NCBI GenBank assembly: GCA_029935705.1
Contig: JAOZJU010000003.1
Span: 1 to 58,480, forward strand
From: Arcobacteraceae bacterium
GTDB lineage: Bacteria > Campylobacterota > Campylobacteria > Campylobacterales > Arcobacteraceae
Reading direction: 5' to 3'
DNA: 58,480 nt
Shown: positions 25,067 to 34,690 of the stretch, in pieces
Position numbering within the stretch: position 1 is the first letter of the stretch
Layout of the letters: each line of letters opens with the position of its first letter
Notes under the pieces: model-generated
The model's database searches: none
What the model saw: the letters and a program-made list of their open reading frames with translations, nothing else
Told to the model about the DNA's origin: nothing
Made by a program: the position numbers and the translations under genes

Positions 25067-25923
25067 TAATTTACTACAAAATCAAAACAAAACTTGTAAA
25101 AAAGTTTATGGATATATATGACTTTCATATATATAAAATACCAAACCTAAAAGATAAACTCTTTTCAAAAAAACAAAATATTGATATATTTTTTCATACA
25201 GGAGCTGTAAACAAACAAGATATCAAACTCATAAATATCACCAACATATTGATAGTAAGCTCAAAAAAAACGAAAGATATAGTATCAAACAATCCAAAAA
25301 TCAAGATAAACGACAATCAGATCTTTGTGATATATCCAGTAGTGGATATACCTAAAATAAACAAACAAGATAAAAAAGATTTTTTAAAATCAAGAAATTT
25401 AAACAAAAAGACAACTATATTGTATTTTACAGCAAAAGAGTTCAAAACAACAGGAGTCAGTAGTTTTCTAAATATAATCAAAAATCTCAAAAATAAAAAT
25501 TTTGTAGCTATAATAAGCGGAGATAAACTACAGCTTAAACCTACTGTTAGCTTGTTACAAGAGATGGGCTTGTCAAAAAAAGTGATACTAATACAAGAGG
25601 ATATGTATAATATAAGCGATATTTTTATTTTGCCTACATCAAACAAACTTTTAAGCTATAGTGTTTTAAAAGCTATGAGTTATAAAAATGTAGTTTTTTT
25701 GCCACAAACAAACAGTGCATCTGAACTTCTTGATAGTTTTTCTATCATGAATAGTAGTATAGATAGTAGCATTGGTTTTCGTGTGGATATGTTGCTTGAG
25801 AGTAAAGGCGAATTAAAGATATATCAAAAAAACAACATAAAAATAGCAAAACAGCTCACACTGAACAAACAGTTTAAAAAACTCAAAAAAATCATCAAAA
25901 ACAACAAAGAAGTAAAGATATGA
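25063..25923 (+). CDS. Putative GT-B type glycosyltransferase
   Basis: 286-residue cytoplasmic protein resembling group 1 glycosyltransferases: a segment TTILYFTAKEFKTTGVSSFL followed by VAIISGD, KKVILIQED, DIFILPTSNKLLSYSVLKAM, matching the C-terminal nucleotide-sugar half of GT4 enzymes, where the last stretch usually holds the EGFGLVxLEAM motif. The acidic residues of that motif are not evident here, so it may be divergent or inactive. The start is TTG 25063, with AGAGGAG 6 bases upstream; an earlier start would overlap the pseudopilin by 55 bases. It sits between the pseudopilin and murF (4-base overlap), suggesting a cell-envelope role. Confidence 0.6.
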   Translation: MIIYYKIKTKLVKKFMDIYDFHIYKIPNLKDKLFSKKQNIDIFFHTGAVNKQDIKLINITNILIVSSKKTKDIVSNNPKIKINDNQIFVIYPVVDIPKINKQDKKDFLKSRNLNKKTTILYFTAKEFKTTGVSSFLNIIKNLKNKNFVAIISGDKLQLKPTVSLLQEMGLSKKVILIQEDMYNISDIFILPTSNKLLSYSVLKAMSYKNVVFLPQTNSASELLDSFSIMNSSIDSSIGFRVDMLLESKGELKIYQKNNIKIAKQLTLNKQFKKLKKIIKNNKEVKI

Positions 25924-27359
25924 ATCTGTTAAATATATTAAACTCATCTGTTTTGTCACTTTTGCTTAGTTTTTATCTCATAACCAACTTACAATGGTTT
26001 AATTATAGCTTAACTCGAGTAGTGATACGACATAGTAAAAAGCTATGGCATATACTCTATTTTCTTATTCCTATTGTTGTTTATTATTTTATAGCAGATA
26101 TCTATTTTGCTATATTTTTATATCTTATATATTTACCACTTTTGATATGGTGGAACTATAAGCTTGATAAAAAAGTTATTTTTACTCACAGAGTCAAAAG
26201 ATTTTTTGCTATATTTGTTTTGCTATTTGCTATAGTTTATACTCTTTGTTTTCTATCAAGTAGTTGTAGCTTTTATCCTGTTGTTTTACCGCTTATGGCT
26301 GTTGTTTTGCTATCAAACTTAGTAGAATATATCATTATGCTCAAGTTTAAACATCAAGCTAAACACAAATTAGAAACGATCAAAAATCTAAAAATAGTGC
26401 TAATCACTGCATCATATGGCAAGACATCTATCAAAAATTATCTTTATAGTACCATATCAACAAAATATCAAACACATATGACTCCACGAAGTGTCAATAC
26501 TATAGGTGGTATCATCAAAGATATCAATGAAAATATAGACAACCAAACAGAGTTTTATATAGTTGAAGCGGGTGCGCGACAAAAGGGTGATATATCAAAG
26601 ATTGCAAAACTGTTAAATCCTCAATATGTCATCATAGGTCAAATAGGGCCTGCTCATATAGAGTATTTTAAAACGATAGACAACATAATCCACACCAAAA
26701 AGGAAGCCTTGCAAAGTGAGCGATTGGTTTATGGTGTAGTGCATAAAAGTTTGCATCTATTGGACTATGAAAATATAGAGAACTTTTTTATAAAAGATGA
26801 AAATATAAGTTGTAGCATAAAAGAGAAATTGGAGTTTAACTTTGTATATCAAAACAAAAATATAAAATTAACTGCACCACTTTTAGGCAAATTCAATGCC
26901 ACAAACTTATATGCTGTATCTTTGATGAGTTTGAAACTAGGCTTTACTATAGAGCAAATTCAAAAAAGTTTTATGAGTTTAAAACAAGTTCCACACAGGT
27001 TGCAGCTCATAGAGGCAAATGGCAAAACTATATTAGACGATAGTTTCAACGGCAACATAGACGGTATGCTCGAAGCTATAAACTTAAGTAGTGGCTTTGA
27101 TGGCAAAAAAACTATAGTCACATGTGGTCTAGTAGAATCCACCAAACAAACAAATGAAAAACTATGCCATGCTATAGAGGCGGTATTTGACCAAGTGATA
27201 CTAACAAGCAGCTTAAATGAAACAGTATTTAAAGAGATCATCAACAAAAACAAACTACTGATATTGAGAGACAAAACCAAGCTTGTAGATATATTAGCAA
27301 AGAAAACCCAAGCAGGAGAGCTGATATTGTTTGCAAATGATGCTCCCAACTATGTATAA
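25920..27359 (+). CDS. murF: MurF with N-terminal membrane helices
   Basis: UDP-N-acetylmuramoyl-tripeptide:D-Ala-D-Ala ligase, the last cytoplasmic step of the peptidoglycan precursor. About 140 N-terminal residues form membrane helices, then a Mur ligase domain: P-loop ITASYGKTSIKN near residue 160, VEAGARQKGDI, the central ATPase core with IIGQIGPAHIEYF, and the C-terminal domain with LDDSFNGNIDGM. This membrane-anchored form is typical of Campylobacterota MurF. 479 residues. The P-loop reads TASYGKT instead of the usual TGSxGKT. It overlaps the glycosyltransferase gene by 4 bases. Confidence 0.88.
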   Translation: MNLLNILNSSVLSLLLSFYLITNLQWFNYSLTRVVIRHSKKLWHILYFLIPIVVYYFIADIYFAIFLYLIYLPLLIWWNYKLDKKVIFTHRVKRFFAIFVLLFAIVYTLCFLSSSCSFYPVVLPLMAVVLLSNLVEYIIMLKFKHQAKHKLETIKNLKIVLITASYGKTSIKNYLYSTISTKYQTHMTPRSVNTIGGIIKDINENIDNQTEFYIVEAGARQKGDISKIAKLLNPQYVIIGQIGPAHIEYFKTIDNIIHTKKEALQSERLVYGVVHKSLHLLDYENIENFFIKDENISCSIKEKLEFNFVYQNKNIKLTAPLLGKFNATNLYAVSLMSLKLGFTIEQIQKSFMSLKQVPHRLQLIEANGKTILDDSFNGNIDGMLEAINLSSGFDGKKTIVTCGLVESTKQTNEKLCHAIEAVFDQVILTSSLNETVFKEIINKNKLLILRDKTKLVDILAKKTQAGELILFANDAPNYV

Positions 27360-27403
27360 ATATGAAGTAGATCAGCAGATATATAATTTAAGCACAAATT
27401 AGA

Positions 27404-27409
27404 TATAAT
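27404..27409 (+). promoter_or_regulatory. Candidate -10 for the RND transporter
   Basis: Perfect TATAAT in AAATTAGATATAATTTAG, 45 bases after murF and 94 bases before the transporter ATG. Confidence 0.55.
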
Positions 27410-27422
27410 TTAGCAACTTGCG

Positions 27423-27497
27423 ATGAAAATTAAAATATATTTAAAAAAGAGTATATCAAAATTTGACAGTAACAAAGTGAAAAATATCTGGAGATAA
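27423..27497 (+). CDS. Possible 24-residue leader ORF before the RND transporter
   Basis: An ATG-initiated basic ORF (starts MKIKIYLKKS) whose TAA stop directly abuts the transporter ATG (TAAATG). No ribosome site; it would be nearly leaderless from the TATAAT at 27404. The exact abutment could be chance. Confidence 0.25.
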   Translation: MKIKIYLKKSISKFDSNKVKNIWR

Positions 27498-30400
27498 ATG
27501 ATAAAATATATTATAAACTTTAGTCTTAAAAAACCTATACTAAACCATATGTTACTTTTGCTTATATTTGCAACTTCAATATACTCATATATCAACATAC
27601 CAAAAGAGATTTTTCCACCATCTAAACTTGATGCTATCTCTATAACTGGTGGTTATATTGGCACAAGTAGTGCGGTGCTTGATAAATTGGCAGTTGTAGA
27701 TATAGAAGAGGAACTACTAAGTCATGACGATATAGATACTATCACGACTACTATCAAAACTGGTTATTTTCACATAAAAGCAGACCTAAAAAGTGGGGCT
27801 AAAACAGCAGATGTAGTAGATGATATCAAAGATATCATAAGCAAAACAAAAATAAATTTACCAGTAGATATGGAAGAGCCAATAGTCAAAGAGATAGTAT
27901 ACTCATTTCCACTTATCACTGTAGCAATCACTGGCAAACAATCCAAAGAGAGACTGCTTAAGATAGCTAAAAAACTAAAAAACCAAATCACAAAACTTGG
28001 TGATTTGAGTGATATAAAAATATGGGAAGATAGCGATAAGCATATATATATAAAACTAAACACCCATAAGATAGATGCTTATGGTTTAACATATTCTCAA
28101 GTTGTATCTGCCATATCTCAAATTAGCTCTATATTGCCTGTAGGTGTCATAAAAGATAAAACCAGACACTACTACTTAAGCAGTGAAAATGGCACACAAG
28201 ATATAGACAAACTAAACAACAGTTTGATAAAAATATCAGGCAAAACTATATACTTAAAAGATATTTGTGATATTAGCTATAGTTATGAAGATGTAGCTAT
28301 CACATCAAGGTTTAATGGCACAAACAATCTTTCTATAGGTATAAACAAAGGATTAAATGGCGATAGCATAAAGTTAGTCAAGCAGATAAAAGATATCTTG
28401 AAAACTCAACAAAAAAACTACCCCGATGTGTCGTTAGACACCTATACAGACACATCTGTATGGATAAAAAATCGTCTAAATACGGTAGTATCAAATATAA
28501 TTTTTGGGATCATATTGTTAACTATTGCTTTGCTATTTTTTATAAATTTTCGCATAGCATTTGTAGTAGCTATTGGTATACCTACGAGTTTTATGATAGG
28601 TCTTATTGCTGCCCAACAGTTAGGTTATAGTCTAAATATGCTCTCACTTTTGGGTGCTTTGTTGGCTCTTGGTATGTTAGTAGATGAAGCTATAGTAGTA
28701 GCTGAAAATATTTACAGACATATGGAGATGGGCAAAGATAAACTAACCGCTGCCATAGATGGGGCTATGCAGATCTATCCAGCGGTTCTAACTGCTACGG
28801 CTACTACTATATTTGCCTTTTTGCCGATACTTCTTTTAAGTGGCGAAACTGGTGTGTTTATGAGGATACTTCCTATTATGATATCAGTGCTTATACTAAG
28901 CTCACTTATAGAGGCATTTTTCTTTTTGCCACTTCATGCAAATCATATACTTAAGATAAATAAAGAGAAGAAAAGCTCAGAGAGCTTTTGGAGGTTCAAC
29001 AAAAACCTTTATGAGGTTCTTTTAACTTTTGCTTTAAAATACAAGTACAAATCATTGTCAATATTAGTAGCTGTCGTTTTGCTTTTGAGTGCTTGGCTTT
29101 TAACCATAAGCAAATTTACTTTTATGCCTGAGTTTGATTCCACACAAATATATATTACAGGTTCTGTTGAAGTTGGCAACAGTCTTAAACAAACAGAAGA
29201 AAAAGTAGCTAAAATAGAGCAAAAAATTATAAAAGAGTTTCCCATAGGCGACGATATTAGCTCAATAAGCACGATAATTGGTATGAAACTTGATGGCAAA
29301 TCACAAGCCCAGTTTGAAGAGTTTTATTTTCATATATTTGTAAACCTAAAAGAAGCAACTCCAAAAAACTTTTTTGATAGGTATATCAACCCTATACTAA
29401 GTCCAAAATACGACGATACAGATATGACAAGAGATATCAAAGCAAAAGATTTAAATGCCCTTATGCAAAAAAGTTTGCTACCTATGAAAAAAGATTTTGT
29501 AGCATTTAAGATATTTGTCCCAGGAGCTGGTATAGTCAAAAACGATATAGAGTTAGCCTTAAATAGTCCAAACAAAAAGAGACTAAAGAAGATATTAGAG
29601 GATATCAAAACAAAACTATCAAGCATAGATGGAGTTGTAAATGTAGAAGATGATATCATATCTGGCAATCTTGATTTAAAACTAAAACTAAATGCCTACG
29701 GCCAAAGGTTGGGATTTACAGAAACTAGTTTGATATCAGCTATCAAACCACTATATCTCGAAGCTGGATATGCTAAAATGTTTAGTAGCGATGGGATAGT
29801 TAAAGTTGTGCTACTATCAACTACTAAAGATAAAAAACAATCTTTAAGCAATCTTGAAGTTGTAGTGCCAAACACAAACTACAAAGTAGCTTTGAAAGAT
29901 ATAACCACTTTTGAAGAAGTTTTAAGCAAAAGCCAAATAAATAAAGTAGACAGCAAAGAGATTTTAACTATCACAGCATCTATAAACGACACAACAAGTG
30001 CTGATGTATATGCAAAACTTCAGCCGACTTTACAAAAATACAAAAATGATATAAACATAGAGATAAAAGGGGAAGAGAAAGAGAATGCAAAAGTGAAAAA
30101 AGAGATGGCATTGGCTTTTGTTTTCTCTTTGTTTTTGATATTTTTGTCACTTGTGTGGATGTTTGATTCGCTTTTGAAGTCTTTTTTGATATTAAGCACC
30201 ATACCATTGTCAATTGTAGGAGTGCTTATAGGTCATATGGTAACTGGACTTAACCTTACTATGCCTGGTATCATAGGGGTTATTGGGTTAGCAGGTGTGA
30301 TTGTAAACGATGGTATTATTATGATGGATTTTATCCAAAAAGCTACAACTATAGAGCAACTAAAAACTCAAGCTATGCTACGACTTCGTCCTATACTTTT

Positions 30401-30590
30401 AACCTCACTTACAACAATACTAGGTCTTAGCACTTTGATATTTTTTGCTTCTGGTCAAGCACTCATACTACAACCTATGGCAGTATCATTAGGCTTTGGT
30501 TTGCTTTTTGCTACGGTGTTAAATTTGTATTATCTACCTATGGTTTATAGGATATTTTATATAAAAAAGGAGAAAAATGAACTCAAATAA
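27498..30590 (+). CDS. RND-family efflux transporter permease
   Basis: 1030-residue inner-membrane proton-driven pump of the AcrB/HAE type. Helix 1 (about 15-33), a large porter domain, helices 2-6 (about 335-480) with LGMLVDEAIVVAEN holding the acidic residues of the proton relay, helix 7 near 515-535, a second porter domain, then helices 8-12 (about 865-1020) with MPGIIGVIGLAGVIVNDGIIM. No membrane-fusion or TolC-type gene is adjacent, which is unusual for the tripartite class. It may use a partner elsewhere or act alone. It overlaps the next gene by 14 bases. The substrate cannot be inferred. Confidence 0.9.
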   Translation: MIKYIINFSLKKPILNHMLLLLIFATSIYSYINIPKEIFPPSKLDAISITGGYIGTSSAVLDKLAVVDIEEELLSHDDIDTITTTIKTGYFHIKADLKSGAKTADVVDDIKDIISKTKINLPVDMEEPIVKEIVYSFPLITVAITGKQSKERLLKIAKKLKNQITKLGDLSDIKIWEDSDKHIYIKLNTHKIDAYGLTYSQVVSAISQISSILPVGVIKDKTRHYYLSSENGTQDIDKLNNSLIKISGKTIYLKDICDISYSYEDVAITSRFNGTNNLSIGINKGLNGDSIKLVKQIKDILKTQQKNYPDVSLDTYTDTSVWIKNRLNTVVSNIIFGIILLTIALLFFINFRIAFVVAIGIPTSFMIGLIAAQQLGYSLNMLSLLGALLALGMLVDEAIVVAENIYRHMEMGKDKLTAAIDGAMQIYPAVLTATATTIFAFLPILLLSGETGVFMRILPIMISVLILSSLIEAFFFLPLHANHILKINKEKKSSESFWRFNKNLYEVLLTFALKYKYKSLSILVAVVLLLSAWLLTISKFTFMPEFDSTQIYITGSVEVGNSLKQTEEKVAKIEQKIIKEFPIGDDISSISTIIGMKLDGKSQAQFEEFYFHIFVNLKEATPKNFFDRYINPILSPKYDDTDMTRDIKAKDLNALMQKSLLPMKKDFVAFKIFVPGAGIVKNDIELALNSPNKKRLKKILEDIKTKLSSIDGVVNVEDDIISGNLDLKLKLNAYGQRLGFTETSLISAIKPLYLEAGYAKMFSSDGIVKVVLLSTTKDKKQSLSNLEVVVPNTNYKVALKDITTFEEVLSKSQINKVDSKEILTITASINDTTSADVYAKLQPTLQKYKNDINIEIKGEEKENAKVKKEMALAFVFSLFLIFLSLVWMFDSLLKSFLILSTIPLSIVGVLIGHMVTGLNLTMPGIIGVIGLAGVIVNDGIIMMDFIQKATTIEQLKTQAMLRLRPILLTSLTTILGLSTLIFFASGQALILQPMAVSLGFGLLFATVLNLYYLPMVYRIFYIKKEKNELK

Positions 30591-32391
30591 ACTTATAGAA
30601 CTTTTATCGCAAAACAATCTTTTAAGAGTGATAAACGAACCTCTTGATATATATCTTGAGATACCGCATATAGCTTATGTGGAGGTCAAAAAACAAAATA
30701 GCAAAGCTTTGCTATTTACTAAGCCTATAGACAAGAGATCTGGCAAAAAGTTTGATACTCCTGTACTGATGAATATATTTTGTTCGTTTGAAGCAGTTCG
30801 TTTGCTTATAGGCGATATAGATAGCATATCAAACGAGATAAGCAGTTTGCTAAAACTAAAACCACCATCTGGATTTTTAGATAAACTAAAGTTTGGCAAA
30901 AAAATCTTCAATCTTAAATACCTCACACCAAAAAAACTAAACTCAAAAGGTGTTTGTCAAGAGGTTATAAAACTATCAGACGATATAAATCTATATGATA
31001 TACCTGTGCTTACAACCTGGAGCGGTGATGGCGGTCCATTTATAACTACAGGGCAAGTATATACTAGATCATTAGATGGCGATATCTCAAATGTTGGTTT
31101 GTATCGATTGCAAATATATGATGACAAAACAGTAGGAGTTCACTGGCAAATACACAAAGATAGCAACCATTTTTTCCACCAATACAAAAAAGCAAACAAA
31201 CCTATGCCTGTATCTATAGCTATAGGAGGCGATCCTTTGTATGTTTGGTGTGCTCAAGCACCTTTGCCTATAGGTATATTTGAGTTGTTGTTGTATGGTT
31301 TTATCAAAAAAGAGAATGCCAAGCTTGTTAAAAGTATCACTAATGATATATTTATACCTTTTGATGTGGATTTTGTCATAGAGGGTTTTGTAGATTGTTC
31401 AAAGATGAAAATAGAGGGTCCATTTGGTGATCATACTGGCTATTATACTCTAAAAGAACCATACCCAGTACTTGATGTGACAGCTATTACTCATAGGAGA
31501 AATCCTACTTATACAGCAACTGTAGTAGGCAAACCACCATTAGAAGACAAATATATGGGTTATGCTACATCACGAATTTTTTTGCCTTTGCTTCAAACTA
31601 CCGCACCTGATATGATTGATTATCATATGCCTGAAAACGGAGTGTTTCACAATCTTATTTTAGTCAAATTAAACCCAAAATATCCAAGCCACAGCAAACA
31701 GATGATGCATGCATTTTGGGGAGTAGGGCAGATGAGTTTTGTCAAACATGCTATATTTGTAGATAGTTTTGCGCCAGATTTGGAAGATAGCAATGCTATA
31801 ACATCGTGGTGTTTAGATAGGTTTGATATAAACAATATGCTTATATCAAGCGGTGTTTTAGATGCACTTGATCACTCAAGCGACGAGTTTGCAACAGGAG
31901 GCAAATTGGGTGTTGATTGTACTGTAGCAAAAACTAAAAACAAATTTGAAACATTAGATGACAAAAGTTTATTTGAAAAACTATCAAGCCTTGATGATAC
32001 TATAAAAGATATGAAACAATATTTTACAAACACCGCAAACCCCATAACAGTCATCAAAATCAATAAGCAAAAGATAGCTAAAAAAACTATACAAAAGATA
32101 GATGAGCTGAACAAATATCTAAAAATAGTTGTGATAATCGATGATTTGAATAACAATTTGGATTATAGCTATATGATATTGTGGCGAGTGGTAAACAATA
32201 TAGATGCCTCAAGAGATATATATATTCAAAACGATGTAGTATATATCGATGCTACAAACAAAACTTACATAGACCGATTTAAAAGAGAGTGGCCTGGTGA
32301 TGTAGAATGCAACAAAGATATCTTAAAAGATTTAAGAAGTAGGGGTTTGATAGATATAAGCGATAAGTTTGTAGAGCAGTTTGCTTTGTAA
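30577..32391 (+). CDS. mqnL: UbiD-family menaquinone biosynthesis decarboxylase
   Basis: Prenylated-FMN-dependent decarboxylase. At 604 residues it matches the long UbiD branch assigned to the futalosine menaquinone route, acting on 1,4-dihydroxy-6-naphthoate. Family segments include TWSGDGGPFITTGQVYTR, VGLYRLQIYD, GVHWQIHKD, the cofactor/metal segment IEGPFGDHTGYYT and HRRNPTYTATVVGKPP. Campylobacterota use menaquinone via futalosine, consistent with the N2O-respiring lifestyle. AAAGGAG precedes the ATG, and the 14-base overlap with the RND gene implies cotranscription. UbiD family is certain; the exact pathway step is inferred. Confidence 0.85.
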   Translation: MNSNKLIELLSQNNLLRVINEPLDIYLEIPHIAYVEVKKQNSKALLFTKPIDKRSGKKFDTPVLMNIFCSFEAVRLLIGDIDSISNEISSLLKLKPPSGFLDKLKFGKKIFNLKYLTPKKLNSKGVCQEVIKLSDDINLYDIPVLTTWSGDGGPFITTGQVYTRSLDGDISNVGLYRLQIYDDKTVGVHWQIHKDSNHFFHQYKKANKPMPVSIAIGGDPLYVWCAQAPLPIGIFELLLYGFIKKENAKLVKSITNDIFIPFDVDFVIEGFVDCSKMKIEGPFGDHTGYYTLKEPYPVLDVTAITHRRNPTYTATVVGKPPLEDKYMGYATSRIFLPLLQTTAPDMIDYHMPENGVFHNLILVKLNPKYPSHSKQMMHAFWGVGQMSFVKHAIFVDSFAPDLEDSNAITSWCLDRFDINNMLISSGVLDALDHSSDEFATGGKLGVDCTVAKTKNKFETLDDKSLFEKLSSLDDTIKDMKQYFTNTANPITVIKINKQKIAKKTIQKIDELNKYLKIVVIIDDLNNNLDYSYMILWRVVNNIDASRDIYIQNDVVYIDATNKTYIDRFKREWPGDVECNKDILKDLRSRGLIDISDKFVEQFAL

Positions 32392-32469
32392 AAGCAAAAG
32401 AACCAAAGGTTATGAGTATATAGGTGCTTTAAAAAACTAATAAAGTTTTATAAAATTTTGATACTATAT

Positions 32470-33144
32470 CTATTGTCCAATAGTGCAATTTTTATAGAGA
32501 ATCTCAAGTTGTTCATATAGTTGATCAAAACTTATATTATCTTTTTCTAAAAGTAGTTTCATCATATGTTCATTGTCCTCTTGTCCATTCCAAGTTTTGA
32601 TATATGTGCCATCTTTATATCCATGGTCTTGTCTAAATTTGTTTAAACAGTTTTTAGATAGGTATAACTTATACAACATCACAAAATTAAGCTCACATAT
32701 AGAACAAAGTTTGAAAAACATATTGATAAGTTTTTTCAACTCTTTTGTGTTAGTTTTGTTGTTTTGTGAGATTTTAAGAGCAAGCATCATCAGTTTTTCT
32801 GATTTTTCTACAGCCTCTTTCCATTGAAACTTTTTATCTATGATATACACTGTATAATCATCAACAATTTTGATAATCTGCTTTATGCTTTTTTCTTGAA
32901 GAAGCAAACTTAATATAAAATGCCAAATATCTACAAGCTCTAGTTTGATATTTTCTAAGTCACTATTGTGATCTATATTTTTCCAATGTTTCCAAGGGGT
33001 CGAATCTATAAGTTCTGCTGTCTCCATATAGATACAGCGAGCCCAATTTATCTCCTTGTCAAACTTTGTTAAGCCCAACTCCCAGTTTAAACCATTTGTC
33101 TCATCATTTAATCTTTTTTGTTGTGCTAACATATCATTTATCAT
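32470..33144 (-). CDS. dut: Dimeric all-alpha dUTP diphosphatase
   Basis: Hydrolyses dUTP to dUMP, keeping uracil out of DNA and feeding thymidylate synthesis. It belongs to the all-alpha MazG-like dimeric class (Campylobacter and trypanosome type), not the trimeric beta type: INWARCIYMETAELIDSTPWKHWK holds the E-x-x-E metal motif and LELVDIWHF the second acidic pair. 224 residues, the usual length. It is the last gene of a ten-gene minus-strand run and overlaps prmC by 4 bases. Confidence 0.9.
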   Translation of the reverse strand: MINDMLAQQKRLNDETNGLNWELGLTKFDKEINWARCIYMETAELIDSTPWKHWKNIDHNSDLENIKLELVDIWHFILSLLLQEKSIKQIIKIVDDYTVYIIDKKFQWKEAVEKSEKLMMLALKISQNNKTNTKELKKLINMFFKLCSICELNFVMLYKLYLSKNCLNKFRQDHGYKDGTYIKTWNGQEDNEHMMKLLLEKDNISFDQLYEQLEILYKNCTIGQ

Positions 33145-33965
33145 CTTTTCTCCAATACAAATCCCCTGTCAAGTTGGGCATAATCTTTATAAAATTCAAT
33201 ACATTTTATTGAAAACTGCTTAAAGTATCTACTTAAGCTCTCTTTTTGGTCATATCCTATCTCACAAACTAACCATACAGCATCTGTCTGATAAAATATC
33301 TTTACAATCTTTTTTAACATCTCGTCACCATTTTTACCGCCATACAAAGCGATATTTGGCTCATATGTTACTGGTTTGTCAAGTTTGATATCATCTTGTA
33401 TATAGGGCGGATTTGATACTATTATATCAAAATCTTTTCTCTTTATATCACTTAGTAGATCACTTTGGACAAAAGATATATTTTTGATATTGTGTTTTTT
33501 AGCATTTATCTTTGATACCTCTATGGCACTTGAAGATATATCTGTAGCAGTTATCTCTATATCTTTAATATATTTTGATAAAATTATAGATATCACTCCA
33601 CTTCCACATCCTATCTCAAGAAGTTTTGGATTTTTAATGCTTTTTAATATCTTTAAGCACTGCTTTACCAATAGCTCAGTTTCAGGACGAGCTATCAATA
33701 CTCTATCATCTACAAAAAATTTTTCGCCATAAAACTCAACACAGTTGATAATATACTCAAGAGGATATCCAGTAGCTCTTTTATCTACAAAAATTTTAAG
33801 TTGATCTTCGCAACTACATGGGCTGTTTATATCTTTGTGTAGAGCAACTCTGTTTATATTTAAAATATTACACAAAAATATCTCAATCTCTTTTTGCGGG
33901 ATATTTGTGATATGTTTGATATCTTTTGAGTATTTGATTATAAGTTCATGGTAGCTTTTTGTCAT
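33141..33965 (-). CDS. prmC: Peptide chain release factor N5-glutamine methyltransferase
   Basis: Methylates the GGQ glutamine of release factors RF1/RF2 using SAM. The N-terminal helical domain (about 1-85) is followed by a Rossmann methyltransferase with LEIGCGSGVISI (SAM binding), TDISSSAIEV and the substrate-clamping NPPY in IVSNPPYIQ. 274 residues. It overlaps dut and cysE by 4 bases each. Its usual partner prfA is not in this window. Confidence 0.93.
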   Translation of the reverse strand: MTKSYHELIIKYSKDIKHITNIPQKEIEIFLCNILNINRVALHKDINSPCSCEDQLKIFVDKRATGYPLEYIINCVEFYGEKFFVDDRVLIARPETELLVKQCLKILKSIKNPKLLEIGCGSGVISIILSKYIKDIEITATDISSSAIEVSKINAKKHNIKNISFVQSDLLSDIKRKDFDIIVSNPPYIQDDIKLDKPVTYEPNIALYGGKNGDEMLKKIVKIFYQTDAVWLVCEIGYDQKESLSRYFKQFSIKCIEFYKDYAQLDRGFVLEKR

Positions 33966-34690
33966 TGTTTCATAACAGATAGAAACTTTTTGTAGATATG
34001 TTCAAGCTCTTTGTCTTCTTTGGATACATCTATGTTCTCTTGCTCTTTTATAGCATGTTCTAATATCGCTACTCTTTTGATAAGGTATGTAAACATCTCT
34101 TTGGATACATCTGGAAGGATATGGTGGTCAAGCGATATTTCATCTTTTTTACTGCTTCGTTTTTCTCTTACAACTTTTGCAGGCACTCCAATAGCAGTGC
34201 AGTTTGCTTTGACATCACCTACTACTACCGAATTTGCTCCTATTTTGGCATGTTTACCTACTGTTATATTTCCTAATATTTTTGCACCAGCTCCTATTGT
34301 AGTAAAGCTTTGGATAGTAGGGTGTCTTTTGCCATGACTTAAACTCACACCACCTAAAGTAACTCCTTGATATATAAGCACATCATCGTGTATCACTGAT
34401 GTTTGGCCAATAACCACACCAAAGCCATGGTCTATAAATACTCTTCTGCCTATGTTACAACCGGGATGTATATCGATATTTGTAAATATTTGGCTAATTC
34501 CACTTATAAATCTTGCTAATTTTGTAAAGTTTTTTTTGTATAAGATATTTGCAATCCTATAGTAAAATATTGCCCAAACTCCAGGATAGTTAAAAAAAAC
34601 TTCAAAATTTGAGTTTAGTGCTGGGTCGTTTTTCTTTGGCAAACCAAAATCCTCTTTGATTTTTTGCCATAGTGATATATCGCTAGTCAA
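33962..34690 (-). CDS. cysE: Serine O-acetyltransferase
   Basis: Acetylates serine to O-acetylserine, the acceptor for sulfide in cysteine synthesis. An N-terminal helical region precedes a left-handed beta-helix of hexapeptide repeats with the catalytic segments DIHPGCNIGRRVFIDHG and TLGGVSLSHGKRHP. 242 residues, the medium-length SAT form, with a helical C terminus (about 195-242) that in other enzymes binds cysteine synthase. It overlaps both neighbours by 4 bases. Confidence 0.93.
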   Translation of the reverse strand: MTSDISLWQKIKEDFGLPKKNDPALNSNFEVFFNYPGVWAIFYYRIANILYKKNFTKLARFISGISQIFTNIDIHPGCNIGRRVFIDHGFGVVIGQTSVIHDDVLIYQGVTLGGVSLSHGKRHPTIQSFTTIGAGAKILGNITVGKHAKIGANSVVVGDVKANCTAIGVPAKVVREKRSSKKDEISLDHHILPDVSKEMFTYLIKRVAILEHAIKEQENIDVSKEDKELEHIYKKFLSVMKQ

